A stretch of 64,000 nt of DNA from Streptomyces sp. NBC_01210 (GCF_036010325.1 NZ_CP108549.1:5766001-5830000), one strand, 5' to 3'; shown: positions 51,265-60,270, counted from the stretch's first letter. Notes: generated from the letters alone by a model not told the origin. Numbers and translations are program-made.

Positions 51265-52247
51265 CAGGCCGCGGCCTCCGCGGAGAGAAGGGCGGGGCGG
51301 CGACGCAGCCTGCGCAGCCGCGACGCACGTTCGATGTCCATCGAGTCGAGCGCGTCCTTCAGAACGTCCTGCGGCATCCGCCTCAGCGCCGCCGCACTCA
51401 TCGCACGCAATTTCCGCGCCACAGGCGGTTCGAACCTCTCCACTGATCCCAAGTGGTGTGAAATAACCGCGCAGTAGGTGCGTACGGCTTTCGGCATCAG
51501 TCGTTCGGAATCCGGATCCTTCGCCGTTTCTTCGATCACCTGGTCGAATGCGCGAATGAAATCGAGTTGCCGGATGTCTCCGATCTGAGTGAGCGAAGAA
51601 GCCACTCCGCGCCGGTAGAAGATTCCGAGCTCGCTGATCGCCGCGAAGGATTCCGCCTCGCGGTGCAGCCGCCAGATCCACGGCCGGTCCTCGGCGGTGC
51701 GCAGCCCGTGCGTGAAGTGCAGCAGTCCGCGCTCCGCGAGCCGCCGGTGGTACATCCCGGCCCAGGCCATCGGGTAGTCGACGCCGGTGGAGCGGTCGGC
51801 GGGCAGGATCGCGTCGCGCGGCCGCAGCACCTCGCCGCGCCGGCCGACCGGGACGCGATGGACCGTACGGGCCCTGGCCGTGCACTGCACATGGTCCGTA
51901 CGGACGAAGTCGCAGCCCAGCTCCTCGATGGCGGCGAGCAGCCGCTCGTAGTGGCCGGGGGCCAGCCAGTCGTCGCCGTCGAGGAAGGTGAGGTACTCCC
52001 CGGTCGCGGCGTCGAGGCCGGTGTTGCGTGCGGTGGCGAGCCCGCCGTTCTGTTCATGTCTGATCAGGCGAACCCCCGGAACCTCGCGCTCCGCGCGCTC
52101 GAGGATCTCCGGTGTCCCGTCCGTCGAACAGTCGTCGACAAGCAGGAACTCGAAGTCCTCGCGGGCGTTCGCCTGGAGGCTTCTGAGGGTGTCGGGTGCG
52201 TATGTCTGCACGTTGTAGAACGGCACGATGACGGAGAGCTTAACCAC
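51264..52247 (-). CDS. Glycosyltransferase family 2 protein
   Basis: 327 residues from GTG 52247. The GT-A fold is clear: KLSVIVPFYNVQTYAPDTLR, FEFLLVDDCSTDGTPEILER, GLATARNTGLDAATGEYLTF and the metal-binding DGDDW. The C-terminal part is helical and basic. It is coupled to the polysialyltransferase-like gene (TGATG). It probably initiates or extends the wall glycopolymer from a nucleotide-activated sugar. Confidence 0.92.
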   Translation of the reverse strand: MVKLSVIVPFYNVQTYAPDTLRSLQANAREDFEFLLVDDCSTDGTPEILERAEREVPGVRLIRHEQNGGLATARNTGLDAATGEYLTFLDGDDWLAPGHYERLLAAIEELGCDFVRTDHVQCTARARTVHRVPVGRRGEVLRPRDAILPADRSTGVDYPMAWAGMYHRRLAERGLLHFTHGLRTAEDRPWIWRLHREAESFAAISELGIFYRRGVASSLTQIGDIRQLDFIRAFDQVIEETAKDPDSERLMPKAVRTYCAVISHHLGSVERFEPPVARKLRAMSAAALRRMPQDVLKDALDSMDIERASRLRRLRRRPALLSAEAAA

Positions 52248-52325
52248 CCGCGTGACGCTATGGCCGGCACCCGGCATTCGTACTGACGCCGGGAGAGATG
52301 ACAGGTGAACGCAGAGCGGCGATTT

Positions 52326-52382
52326 TGTTAACCAGGTTGATTCGCGGGCCTTATCGCCAACCGTAGATGCTCTGTTAACCAG
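52326..52382. promoter_or_regulatory. Repeated TGTTAACCAG motif in the divergent wall-polymer promoter
   Basis: TGTTAACCAG occurs at 52326-52335 and 52373-52382 in the 188-bp gap between the divergent GT2 and DUF6716-like genes. The core GTTAAC is itself palindromic. The 47-bp spacing and location suggest a regulator site shared by both operons. No regulator gene is adjacent, so it would act from elsewhere. Confidence 0.5.
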
Positions 52383-52435
52383 CTGTTGCGGTCGAGTTGG
52401 GCCGTCAAACGGAATGCCTTTCTAACGTCCTCGGC

Positions 52436-53830
52436 GTGCCATCAAGTACCAGCGAGGCCGTACGGGTCGCCGTACTCGCCGACTCCGACACCCGGTGGAA
52501 ATGGGGTGCGCTCACCGCGCGCCGTATCGCCGCGCACGACGCCCCGCACGACGTTCCGCGCCACTCGTCGGGTTCCGCCGGCTCATCGGATGCGGCCGGC
52601 GCCGTCGATTCCGCGGACTCCGTCGAGCTGAGCGGCTTTCTGCTGCGCGGCCGGTCCACCCCCACGGCCCGCCAGCTCGCCGAGGTCGGTGTGCGCGCCG
52701 ACGAGCTGCGCGAGGTGACCGGGAACGAGTTCCTGCGGGCGATGAAGGACGAGCAGTACGACGTGGTCGTACTCGCCCTCGTCGGTGGCGCGGTCCAGGC
52801 CATGCTGCACGGGTTCGCCACACTCCGGCTGCCCCGCCGGCCCGTCGTCGTCACCGGCTATGTCGGCGTCGTCTACGAGAAGCTCGCCGACGGGCTCCTG
52901 CTGCGGCACGGCGCGGACGTCGTCCTCGCCAACTCCCGCCACGACGCGGACCGTTTCCGCGCGGTGTACGAGGGAGTGGGCGCCGACGCCTCGTCCGTCA
53001 CCGAGGCGGCGCTGCCCTTCCTCGGCGGCGCGCCCTACGAGGCGCAGAGCGGCCGCGACACCGTCGTCTTCGCCGCTCAGCCCTCGGTGCCCGAATCCCG
53101 CGCCGACCGCACCTATCTGCTGCGCCGCCTGGTCGAGCACGCCCGCCTCCACCCGAGCCGCGAGGTGCTGCTGAAACTGCGCTCCAAGCCGGGCGAGCAC
53201 ACCACGCACCTCGAAGAGCTCCCGTACCAGAAGCTCGCCGACAAGCTGCCGGGCGGACTGCCGCCCAACTTCAAGCTGGTCTACGGGCATATGGGCGACG
53301 TCCTCGACCGCACCGACCTGCTGGTCACCGTCTCCTCCACCGCCGCGCTCGAATCGCTGCACCGGAGCATCCCCACCGCGGTCCTCACCGACCTCGGTGT
53401 GCGCGAGGCGCTCGGCAACCACCACTTCCTCGGCTCCGGGCTGCTGACCTCCTGGGACCGGCTCGACGGCGGCCACCGCCCCGCGCCCGACCTCGACTGG
53501 CTGGTCAGGCAGGGCGTGGCCGCGGACGGCGCGTACGACACGGCCTTCGACGCGGCCCGCAAGCGCGTCGCCGAACTGCTGCAGAGCCCCGCACTCCCGC
53601 CGCTCGCGCCGTACTACACGCCCGCCACGGCGCCGGGCTATCTCCCCGGCATCCTCGCCCGCCACCACCTCGGCCCCGACGGCACTCCGCTGCCGGGCGC
53701 GTCCCCGGCCGCCGAGATCACCGGCGTACGGCGTGTGGTGCGCGACGCGATACGGAACGCGGCGCGCGGCGCGTACCGCCACGGCGTGCAGCGCGTCGCC
53801 CCGATCATCCGCCGGATGGGCGAGCTGTGA
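52436..53830 (+). CDS. DUF6716-like putative glycosyltransferase
   Basis: 464 residues from GTG 52436. No ribosome site is visible, so the transcript may be leaderless. It begins RVAVLADSDTRWKWGALTAR and includes EFLRAMKDEQYDVVVLALVG, VVVTGYVGVVYEKLADGLLL, LLKLRSKPGEHTTHLEELPY, MGDVLDRTDLLVTVSSTAAL and ESLHRSIPTAVLTDLGVREA, a GT-B-like pattern. It is the first gene of the plus-strand half of the wall-polymer locus. Function by context: transfer of a sugar or nonulosonic acid. Confidence 0.8.
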   Translation: MPSSTSEAVRVAVLADSDTRWKWGALTARRIAAHDAPHDVPRHSSGSAGSSDAAGAVDSADSVELSGFLLRGRSTPTARQLAEVGVRADELREVTGNEFLRAMKDEQYDVVVLALVGGAVQAMLHGFATLRLPRRPVVVTGYVGVVYEKLADGLLLRHGADVVLANSRHDADRFRAVYEGVGADASSVTEAALPFLGGAPYEAQSGRDTVVFAAQPSVPESRADRTYLLRRLVEHARLHPSREVLLKLRSKPGEHTTHLEELPYQKLADKLPGGLPPNFKLVYGHMGDVLDRTDLLVTVSSTAALESLHRSIPTAVLTDLGVREALGNHHFLGSGLLTSWDRLDGGHRPAPDLDWLVRQGVAADGAYDTAFDAARKRVAELLQSPALPPLAPYYTPATAPGYLPGILARHHLGPDGTPLPGASPAAEITGVRRVVRDAIRNAARGAYRHGVQRVAPIIRRMGEL

Positions 53831-53880
53831 CCCGCACGCGCCCCGGTGCCTCACCTCAACTCCCGTACTCAGGAGCGCAG

Positions 53881-55155
53881 ATGACCGTACTCGCCGTGAT
53901 CCCCGCCCGTGGCGGCTCCAAAGGCGTTCCGGCGAAGAACCTGGCCCCCGTGGGCGGAGTGCCGCTCGTCGCGCGCGCCGTGCGCGAGAGCCTCGCCGCA
54001 CCGCACGTCACCGATGTCATGGTCTCCACGGACGACCCGGACATCGCGGAGGCGGCCCGGCACGCGGGCGCCGAAGTGGTGCTGCGGCCGGCCGCGATCG
54101 CAGGGGACACCGCGACCAGCGAGGCGGCGGTGCTGCACGCGATGGACGCGTACGAGGCGATACACAGCACGTCCGTGGACGTGGTCCTGCTCATCCAGTG
54201 CACCAGCCCCTTCCTGGCGCGCGAAGACGTCGAGGGCGTGGCGGCCGCGGTCCTCGAAGGCGGCGCGGACAGCGCGGTGACCGTCGCCCCCTTCCACGGT
54301 TTCGTCTGGCGCGAGGAGGACACGTCGCCCGCATCGGAGTCGGCCGCCATCGGCGCTCAGCGCGTCGGCGGCGCCACCGCGCTGCTCGTCGACACCGACC
54401 GCACCTCCGGCTACGGCGTCAACCACGACGCGTCCTTCCGGCCGCGCCGCCAGGACCGGCCGCAGGACTTCCTGGAGACCGGGGCCGCGTACGCCATGTC
54501 CGCCACCGGATTCCGCGAGGCCGGCCTCCGGTTCTTCGGCCGTACCGCGCTCGTACGGACCGACCCCGCGCGCGTCCTCGAGGTCGACGACCCGCACGAC
54601 CTGGCCAGGGCCCGCGCGCTGGCGCCCCTGCTCGACACCCCCGCGCTGCCCACCCGCGAGGACATCGACGCCGTAGTGCTCGACTTCGACGGCACCCAGA
54701 CCGACGACCGGGTGCTCATCGACGCCGACGGGCGCGAGATCGTCGCCGTGCACCGCGGCGACGGCCTCGGCATCGCCCATCTGCGCAGGTCGGGCCTGGA
54801 GCTGCTGATCCTGTCCACCGAGCAGAACCCCGTCGTCGCCGCCCGCGCCCGCAAGCTCAGGGTCCCCGTTCTGCACGGCATCGACCGCAAGGACCTCGCG
54901 CTGAAGCAGTGGTGCGAGGAGCAGGGGATCGCGCCGGAGCGGGTGCTCTACGTCGGCAACGACGTCAACGACCTTCCGTGCTTCCACCTCGTCGGCTGGC
55001 CCGTGGCCGTCGCGAGTGCGCACGGCTCCGTACGTGCCGCCGCGCGTGCCGTCACCACCACGCCCGGCGGCGAGGGGGCGATCCGAGAGATCGCCGCCTG
55101 GCTCCTCGGCCCGACGCTCAACACCCCCGAAAACACCCACGAAAACACCCCTTAA
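53881..55155 (+). CDS. neuA: NeuA-type cytidylyltransferase fused to a KdsC-like HAD phosphatase
   Basis: 424 residues from ATG 53881 (CAGGAG upstream). The N-terminal CMP-nonulosonate synthetase has AVIPARGGSKGVPAKN (residues 5-20), VMVSTDDPDIAEAARHAG, LLIQCTSPFLAREDVEGV and RPQDFLETGAAYAM. The C-terminal HAD domain (about 260-410) has motif I LDFDGTQTDDRV (Asp268, Asp270), LSTEQNPVVAARARKL and the final VLYVGNDVNDLPCFH. The two activities are dephosphorylation of the 9-phosphate and activation with CTP, so one protein can perform consecutive steps before and after NeuB-type chemistry. The C-terminal tail is NTPENTHENTP. Confidence 0.9.
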   Translation: MTVLAVIPARGGSKGVPAKNLAPVGGVPLVARAVRESLAAPHVTDVMVSTDDPDIAEAARHAGAEVVLRPAAIAGDTATSEAAVLHAMDAYEAIHSTSVDVVLLIQCTSPFLAREDVEGVAAAVLEGGADSAVTVAPFHGFVWREEDTSPASESAAIGAQRVGGATALLVDTDRTSGYGVNHDASFRPRRQDRPQDFLETGAAYAMSATGFREAGLRFFGRTALVRTDPARVLEVDDPHDLARARALAPLLDTPALPTREDIDAVVLDFDGTQTDDRVLIDADGREIVAVHRGDGLGIAHLRRSGLELLILSTEQNPVVAARARKLRVPVLHGIDRKDLALKQWCEEQGIAPERVLYVGNDVNDLPCFHLVGWPVAVASAHGSVRAAARAVTTTPGGEGAIREIAAWLLGPTLNTPENTHENTP

Positions 55156-55225
55156 GACACCACAGGCACCTCTGTCACCCCTGCCACCTCCCACAACTCC
55201 CCCGAGAAGTAAGGAACCACCCCTC

Positions 55226-56149
55226 ATGAGCACGTCCCGTCTGCGCACTCTCGGCACCAAGACCGCGGGCCCCGGTCACCCCGTCTACGTCACGGGTGAG
55301 ATCGGCATCAACCACAACGGCGACCTGCACAACGCCTTCGCGCTCATCGATGCCGCCGCCGACGCCGGCTGTGACGCGGTCAAGTTCCAGAAGCGCACCC
55401 CGGAGATCTGCACCCCGCGCGACCAGTGGGACATAGAGCGCGACACTCCCTGGGGCCGGATGACGTACATCGACTACCGCCACCGCGTGGAATTCGGTGA
55501 GGACGAGTACCGCCAGATCGACGAGCACTGCAAGAAGCGCGGCATCGACTGGTTCGCGTCGCCGTGGGACACCGAGGCCGTCGCCTTCCTGGAGAAGTTC
55601 GACGTCCCCGCCCACAAGGTGGCCTCCGCTTCGCTGACCGACGACGAGCTGCTGCGCTCCCTGCGCGCCACGGGCAAGACGGTCATCCTCTCCACCGGCA
55701 TGTCCACGCCGAAGCAGATCCGGCACGCGGTGGAGGTGCTCGGCAGCGACAACATCCTGCTCTGCCACGCCACCTCGACGTACCCGGCGAAGGCCGAGGA
55801 GCTCAACCTCCGCGTCATCAACAGCCTCCAGGCCGAGTACCCGAACGTCCCGATCGGCTACAGCGGCCACGAGACCGGCCTGCAGACGACCCTCGCCGCG
55901 GTCGCACTCGGTGCCGCCTTCGTCGAGCGCCACATCACTCTCGACCGCGCCATGTGGGGCTCCGACCAGGCGGCCTCCGTCGAGCCGGGCGGCCTGCAGC
56001 GACTGGTCCGCGACATCCGCACCATCGAGACCGCGCTCGGCGACGGCGTCAAGAAGGTCTACGAGTCCGAGCTCGCCCCGATGAAGAAGCTGCGCCGGGT
56101 CGCGGGTGTCGTCGCCGAGGCCGGCGACCGTGAGCCGGTCGCGGTCTGA
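55226..56149 (+). CDS. neuB: NeuB-family nonulosonic acid synthase without SAF domain
   Basis: 307 residues from ATG 55226. The NeuB TIM barrel shows TGEIGINHNGDLHNAFALID, AGCDAVKFQKRTPEICTPRD, KVASASLTDDELLRSLRATG, VILSTGMSTPKQIRHAVEVL, IGYSGHETGLQTTLAAVALG and ERHITLDRAMWGSDQAASVE. It condenses phosphoenolpyruvate with a six-carbon sugar (ManNAc, mannose or a phosphate form). The C-terminal antifreeze/SAF domain present in most 340-350 residue NeuB proteins is missing; the protein ends soon after the barrel. In S. coelicolor the equivalent locus makes a Kdn-type teichulosonic acid (from memory). Confidence 0.9.
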   Translation: MSTSRLRTLGTKTAGPGHPVYVTGEIGINHNGDLHNAFALIDAAADAGCDAVKFQKRTPEICTPRDQWDIERDTPWGRMTYIDYRHRVEFGEDEYRQIDEHCKKRGIDWFASPWDTEAVAFLEKFDVPAHKVASASLTDDELLRSLRATGKTVILSTGMSTPKQIRHAVEVLGSDNILLCHATSTYPAKAEELNLRVINSLQAEYPNVPIGYSGHETGLQTTLAAVALGAAFVERHITLDRAMWGSDQAASVEPGGLQRLVRDIRTIETALGDGVKKVYESELAPMKKLRRVAGVVAEAGDREPVAV

Positions 56150-56272
56150 CATGCCTGCTGCCGTGCTGTGCCTTCCCGGGGGCCGTGGCTCCCGAAAGCC
56201 GCTCCGCGGCGGGCTCCCGGACCACCAGCAGGCCGGTCGGCAGGCCTGCCCGGCATCACGAGGTGAACTTCA

Positions 56273-57418
56273 GTGAATCTCGCCTTCGTCGAGAGTCCGG
56301 TCCAGCTTCTGAACGTCCTGGAGTGGGCCCACGCACGGCCGGGCGCGCCGCCGACGCTGCCTGGTGTCCCGGCACAGCCGGCGGGCCGGACAGGGACAGG
56401 CCTGGCGGGGACAGGCCCGGCAGGGACAGACCGGACCGCGTCGCCGGGGGCCGGGACGTCCTGGGCCCCCACCGAGCTCACCGTCGTCGTCCTGTCGCCG
56501 ACCGACCCCATGTCGCGGGGCCAGCTGCGCCGGATGGCGGAGCTGGCCCGCGACGAGGGGTACACGGTGCGCTGGCAGGAGGCACGCGGCGGGGCGGGTG
56601 CGCCGCTGAAGACGCTGCGCGAGCTGGGCCCGATGCTGCACCGCGCCGAGCGCATCGTCATAGGGGACCCGTTTTCCCGGTACGTACAGCTGCTGCTGAC
56701 CCTCGTCCGCAGCAAGGATCTGACCGTGGTCGACGACGGCACGGCCACCATGGAGTTTGTCGCCCAGCTGGCGCGCGGCGAGAAGCTGGTGCGCTGGCAC
56801 CGGCGCGGCAGGCGGGGCCCCCGCGAACTGGTCCTCGCGCCGGTCACCTTTCTGGCGCGGCGCCGGCTCACCCCGTCGAGGACCCGCAAGGTCGAGGTCT
56901 TCACCTCGATGCCGGTCGAGCCGCCGCCCGGCGTCACGGTCACGGCCAACCGGTTCGCCTGGACCCGCTCCCGCTTCGGACCGCCCAGGATCACCCGGGG
57001 CGCCGACCTCGTCGGCACATCTCTCGTGGAGACGGGCGTCGTCGACCCGGACCAGTATGTGGAGGCCGTCGGCGCCCTGGCCCGTACGCACGGCGCCACC
57101 CGCTACTTCGCACACCGCCGCGAGAGCTCGGAGAAACTCCACCGCCTCGCCGTCGAGACCGGCCTGGAGATCGTCCGCCCGGATCTGCCGCTGGAACTGA
57201 TCGCCCGCCGCGGCCCCATCGGCGGCACGGTCCTCAGCTTCCCGTCCACCGTGGTCCACACGCTCCCACTCGCCCTCGCGGGCACGGGCGTCAAAGTCGC
57301 GGTCTGTGACATCGCCCCGGAGTGGCTCAGGGACGGCGCGTCCCCGCGGGCCCAGGGCTTTCTGGCCGGGGTGACGGGGACGGCCCGGGACGTGCATCGG
57401 CTGCCCGCTCCGGCGTGA
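56273..57418 (+). CDS. Sialyltransferase-like wall-polymer protein
   Basis: 381 residues from GTG 56273 (AGGTGA upstream). The start NLAFVESPVQLLNVLEWAHA and the blocks ELTVVVLSPTDPMSRGQLRR, HRAERIVIGDPFSRYVQLLL, KDLTVVDDGTATMEFVAQLA, TRYFAHRRESSEKLHRLAVE and GTVLSFPSTVVHTLPLALAG follow the order seen in bacterial sialyl- and polysialyltransferase-like (alpha-2,8) enzymes, including a DDG and an HRR-S motif. An inserted Gly/Thr/Ala-rich repeat (TGTGLAGTGPAGTD) lies near residues 40-55. It closes the wall-polymer operon. Confidence 0.78.
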   Translation: MNLAFVESPVQLLNVLEWAHARPGAPPTLPGVPAQPAGRTGTGLAGTGPAGTDRTASPGAGTSWAPTELTVVVLSPTDPMSRGQLRRMAELARDEGYTVRWQEARGGAGAPLKTLRELGPMLHRAERIVIGDPFSRYVQLLLTLVRSKDLTVVDDGTATMEFVAQLARGEKLVRWHRRGRRGPRELVLAPVTFLARRRLTPSRTRKVEVFTSMPVEPPPGVTVTANRFAWTRSRFGPPRITRGADLVGTSLVETGVVDPDQYVEAVGALARTHGATRYFAHRRESSEKLHRLAVETGLEIVRPDLPLELIARRGPIGGTVLSFPSTVVHTLPLALAGTGVKVAVCDIAPEWLRDGASPRAQGFLAGVTGTARDVHRLPAPA

Positions 57419-57610
57419 GCGGCGCGCACTGCGGCGGCCGGCACCGTGCTGCGGCTCGGTTCCCCTCCGGGGCGCGGCTCACTCGCCGGAGACCCCGGAA
57501 TCCCTTTCTTCGGGGATCGCCGGTTGACTCCCGGTCGAGAAGAGGAGTGAGCTTACCCACAGGGGTGGACAACCATGCACCTCGCGGCAACCTTTCCTCA
57601 CCCTAACGGG

Positions 57611-57629
57611 CTGATCTTTTGTTGATCAG
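57611..57629. promoter_or_regulatory. Inverted repeat upstream of the M20 amidohydrolase gene
   Basis: CTGATC-N7-GATCAG (57611-57616 and 57624-57629) lies 51 bp before the chosen start codon. It may be an operator; no regulator gene is adjacent, so this is tentative. Confidence 0.35.
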
Positions 57630-57679
57630 TGGTCAGTCGGGGCATACCTGGGCCTACTCTTCAACAGGTGAACCAACTG

Positions 57680-58900
57680 ATGTCCCGCGATTCCGAAGCC
57701 GAGCAACCCGGCGAGGTGCTGCCCGGCACGCTGTCCGAGTCCTTGCGCGCTGAACTGATCGAGTTCCGCCGCGACTTGCACATGCACCCGGAGCTCGGCA
57801 ACCAGGAGTTCCGGACCACCGCCGTGCTCAAGGCCCGCCTCGAGCAGGCCGGCCTCGAGCCCCGGGTGCTCGCCACCGGTACCGGGCTCATCTGTGACAT
57901 CGGCTCCTGGGACGGCGTACGTCCCTTGTTCGCGATCCGCGCAGACATCGACGCGCTGCCCATCCCGGACACCAAGACCGGCGTGCCCTACCGCTCCACC
58001 GTTCCGGACCGGGCGCACGCCTGCGGGCACGATGTGCACACCACCACCGTCCTGGGCGCAGGGCTGGTCCTCGCCGAGCTCGACCGGCAGGGGCTGCTTC
58101 CGCAGCCGGTCCGGCTGATCTTCCAGCCCGCGGAGGAGGTGCTGCCCGGTGGCGCGTCCGACGCCATCGAGTCCGGCGTACTGGACGGCGTCGGCAAGAT
58201 CATCGCGGTGCACTGCGACCCCAAGGTCGACGCCGGAGTCATCGGGCTGCGGCCGGGCCCCATCACCTCCGCCTGCGACCGGCTCGAGATCACCCTCGAC
58301 GGCCCCGGCGGCCACACCGCCCGCCCGCATCTGACCACCGATCTGGTCACCGCCGTCGCGAAGGTCGCCACCGAGGTTCCGGCCCTGCTCGCCCGCCGGG
58401 TCGACGCCCGCTCCGGGCTCGCCGTCACCTGGGGCCGCATCGAGGCCGGTCACGCCTGCAACGTCATTCCGCAGCACGCCGAACTGTCCGGCACCGTGCG
58501 CTGCCTGGATCTGCCCGGCTGGCGCGCCGCCCCCGATCTGGTGCATGCCGCGATCGACGAGATCGCGACGCTGCACCGGGCCAAGTCGCAGATCAACTAC
58601 ATCCGCGGAGTCCCGCCGGTGGTCAACGACCCGGTCGTGACCGAGCTGCTGCGCGACGCGCAGACCGCGCGCCGGGGACCGTACGCCGTAGAGGACACCG
58701 AACAGAGTCTGGGCGGCGAGGACTTCTCCTGGTACCTGGAGCACGTCCCGGGCGCGATGGCGCGGCTCGGCGTCCGGGCGCCCGGTGACACCGTCCGGCG
58801 TGATCTGCACCGCGGCGACTTCGACGCCGACGAGCGCGCGATCGCGGTCGGCGTGGAGCTGTTCACGGCGGCCGCGTTGCTGGACGGGCAGCGCAGCTGA
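57680..58900 (+). CDS. M20-family amidohydrolase/peptidase
   Basis: 406 residues from ATG 57680, with AGGTGA 8 bp upstream (GTG 57668 in frame is the alternative). The catalytic features are FRRDLHMHPELGNQEFRTTA, AIRADIDALPIPDTKTGVPY, ACGHDVHTTTVLGAGLVLAE, FQPAEEVLPGGASDAIESGV, AVHCDPKVDAGVIGLRPGPI and GGEDFSWYLEHVPGAMARLG. These are the dinuclear metal ligands of IAA-amino-acid/hippurate hydrolase-type enzymes. It lies just upstream of the nucleoside uptake operon, but co-transcription is not evident because a 219-bp gap separates them. Confidence 0.92.
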   Translation: MSRDSEAEQPGEVLPGTLSESLRAELIEFRRDLHMHPELGNQEFRTTAVLKARLEQAGLEPRVLATGTGLICDIGSWDGVRPLFAIRADIDALPIPDTKTGVPYRSTVPDRAHACGHDVHTTTVLGAGLVLAELDRQGLLPQPVRLIFQPAEEVLPGGASDAIESGVLDGVGKIIAVHCDPKVDAGVIGLRPGPITSACDRLEITLDGPGGHTARPHLTTDLVTAVAKVATEVPALLARRVDARSGLAVTWGRIEAGHACNVIPQHAELSGTVRCLDLPGWRAAPDLVHAAIDEIATLHRAKSQINYIRGVPPVVNDPVVTELLRDAQTARRGPYAVEDTEQSLGGEDFSWYLEHVPGAMARLGVRAPGDTVRRDLHRGDFDADERAIAVGVELFTAAALLDGQRS

Positions 58901-59045
58901 GGAGATATCGACCGGCCCTGTATCGGGGCCGGGCGATTCACCGACATGGGTGTACGTTGAAAAGTCAGGTCGCTACGGCGCGCGCGGCTCGTGGCCTGTT
59001 CGCGACGATCCGATAACGACTGATGAACAGGTTTTTAACTGACAT

Positions 59046-59055
59046 CTACGCGCGT
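59046..59055. promoter_or_regulatory. CTACGCGCGT motif, copy 1 (before BMP gene)
   Basis: CTACGCGCGT lies 65 bp before the BMP start. The same ten bases recur, completed to the 12-bp perfect palindrome CTACGCGCGTAG, at 60271-60282, ahead of the ATPase gene of the same operon. Shared position suggests a common regulator. Confidence 0.4.
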
Positions 59056-59119
59056 TACGATCGCCGCAAAACCAGCGCCGGAAGAGGCGCTCTCGGTCAG
59101 TCTTGAAGGGACCCTCCTC

Positions 59120-60163
59120 TTGCGCCGGATCACCAGAATCGCCACCGTGGGCATTGCGTCCGCGGCTCTCGCACTCACCGCCACCGCGTGTGGCGGAAAG
59201 ACGTCTTCGGACGCCGGTTCCGCCAAGGACAGCGCCGCCATCGCGTACGACATCGGTGGTCGCGGCGACCAGTCCTTCAATGACGCCGCCTACGCCGGTC
59301 TGGCGAAGGCGGAGAAGGAACTCAAGGTCAAGGGCAGCGAAGACGAGCCCACCGAGGGTGAGTCGGACGCCGACAAGGTTCAGCGGCTCACCGAGCTCGC
59401 CCGCGCCGGCAACAACCCGGTCATCGGTGTCGGCTTCTCCTACGCCCCGGCCATCAAGAAGGTCGCGCCGAAGTTCCCGAAGACCACCTTCGGCATCATC
59501 GATGACACCTCGGTCACCGGTAAGAACATCGCCAACATGGTCTTCAACGAGGAGCAGGGCTCGTACCTCGCCGGCGTCGCCGCCGCCAAGGCCACCAAGA
59601 CCAACAAGGTCGGCTTCATCGGTGGCGTCGAGGTACCGCTGATCAAGAAGTTCGAGGCGGGCTTCGCTCAGGGCGTCAAGGACACCAACCCCAAGGTCAC
59701 GGTGCTCAAGCAGTACCTGACGCAGCCGCCGAACTTCGACGGCTTCTCCAAGCCCGACCTCGGCAAGGCCGCTGCCCAGGGCCAGCTCGACAAGGGCGCC
59801 GACGTGATCTACCACGCCGCGGGTCTCGCGGGCTCCGGCTCGATCGAGGCTGCCGCCACGGCCGGCAAGTGGGCCATCGGCGTGGACTCGGACCAGTACA
59901 GCCAGGCCGGTCTGGCCAAGTACAAGGCGAAGATCCTCACCTCGGTGACCAAGGACGTGTCCGACGCGGTCTTCAACCTGATCAAGTCCGTGAAGGACGG
60001 CAAGCCGCAGTCCGGCGAGGTCCGTTACGGTCTCGACAAGGACGGTGTCGGCCTGGCCGACTCCAACCCCGAGTACAAGAAGATGACGGACCTCACCGCC
60101 GCTGTGGAGAAGGCGAAGAAGGGCATCATCGACGGCACCATCACGGTCAAGACCACGCCGTAA
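59120..60163 (+). CDS. BMP-family nucleoside-binding lipoprotein
   Basis: 347 residues from TTG 59120, behind GAAGGGA. The signal peptide ends in LTATAC, with the lipid-anchored cysteine at residue 24. The basic membrane protein fold is typical: AIAYDIGGRGDQSFNDAAYA, PVIGVGFSYAPAIKKVAPKF, FNEEQGSYLAGVAAAKATKT and VDSDQYSQAGLAKYKAKILT. It is the extracellular solute receptor of the following ABC transporter; BMP/PnrA proteins bind purine nucleosides. A hairpin follows it, which would keep receptor mRNA in excess over the transporter genes. Confidence 0.94.
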   Translation: MRRITRIATVGIASAALALTATACGGKTSSDAGSAKDSAAIAYDIGGRGDQSFNDAAYAGLAKAEKELKVKGSEDEPTEGESDADKVQRLTELARAGNNPVIGVGFSYAPAIKKVAPKFPKTTFGIIDDTSVTGKNIANMVFNEEQGSYLAGVAAAKATKTNKVGFIGGVEVPLIKKFEAGFAQGVKDTNPKVTVLKQYLTQPPNFDGFSKPDLGKAAAQGQLDKGADVIYHAAGLAGSGSIEAAATAGKWAIGVDSDQYSQAGLAKYKAKILTSVTKDVSDAVFNLIKSVKDGKPQSGEVRYGLDKDGVGLADSNPEYKKMTDLTAAVEKAKKGIIDGTITVKTTP

Positions 60164-60186
60164 GGCCACTGGCCACGACGTGAGTC

Positions 60187-60238
60187 CCGGGGGCCCGGGA
60201 AGGCAGGCGCTGCCGCCTTTCCTGGCCCTCGGGCCGTA
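60187..60238. terminator. Intercistronic hairpin after the BMP gene
   Basis: A long imperfect inverted repeat (arms GGGCCCGGGAAGGCAGGCGC and the mirrored GCCTTTCCTGGCCCTCGGGC) lies 24 bp after the lipoprotein stop. It is a partial terminator or mRNA stabiliser, usual between solute receptor and ATPase genes. Confidence 0.6.
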
Positions 60239-60270
60239 TTTCGCACCACATCTTTTACGATTCGGCAGCG

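Noticed and set aside
52495..55155. An 886-residue reading that would fuse the DUF6716-like gene region to the NeuA-HAD protein
   Set aside because: The first 460 codons are an out-of-frame shadow of the 52436-53830 gene. The real NeuA start is ATG 53881 with a proper ribosome site.
58918..59045. A riboswitch upstream of the BMP nucleoside-uptake operon
   Set aside because: I could not find a conserved aptamer core (for example a purine- or preQ1-type pattern) by eye; only a short repeated motif is visible.
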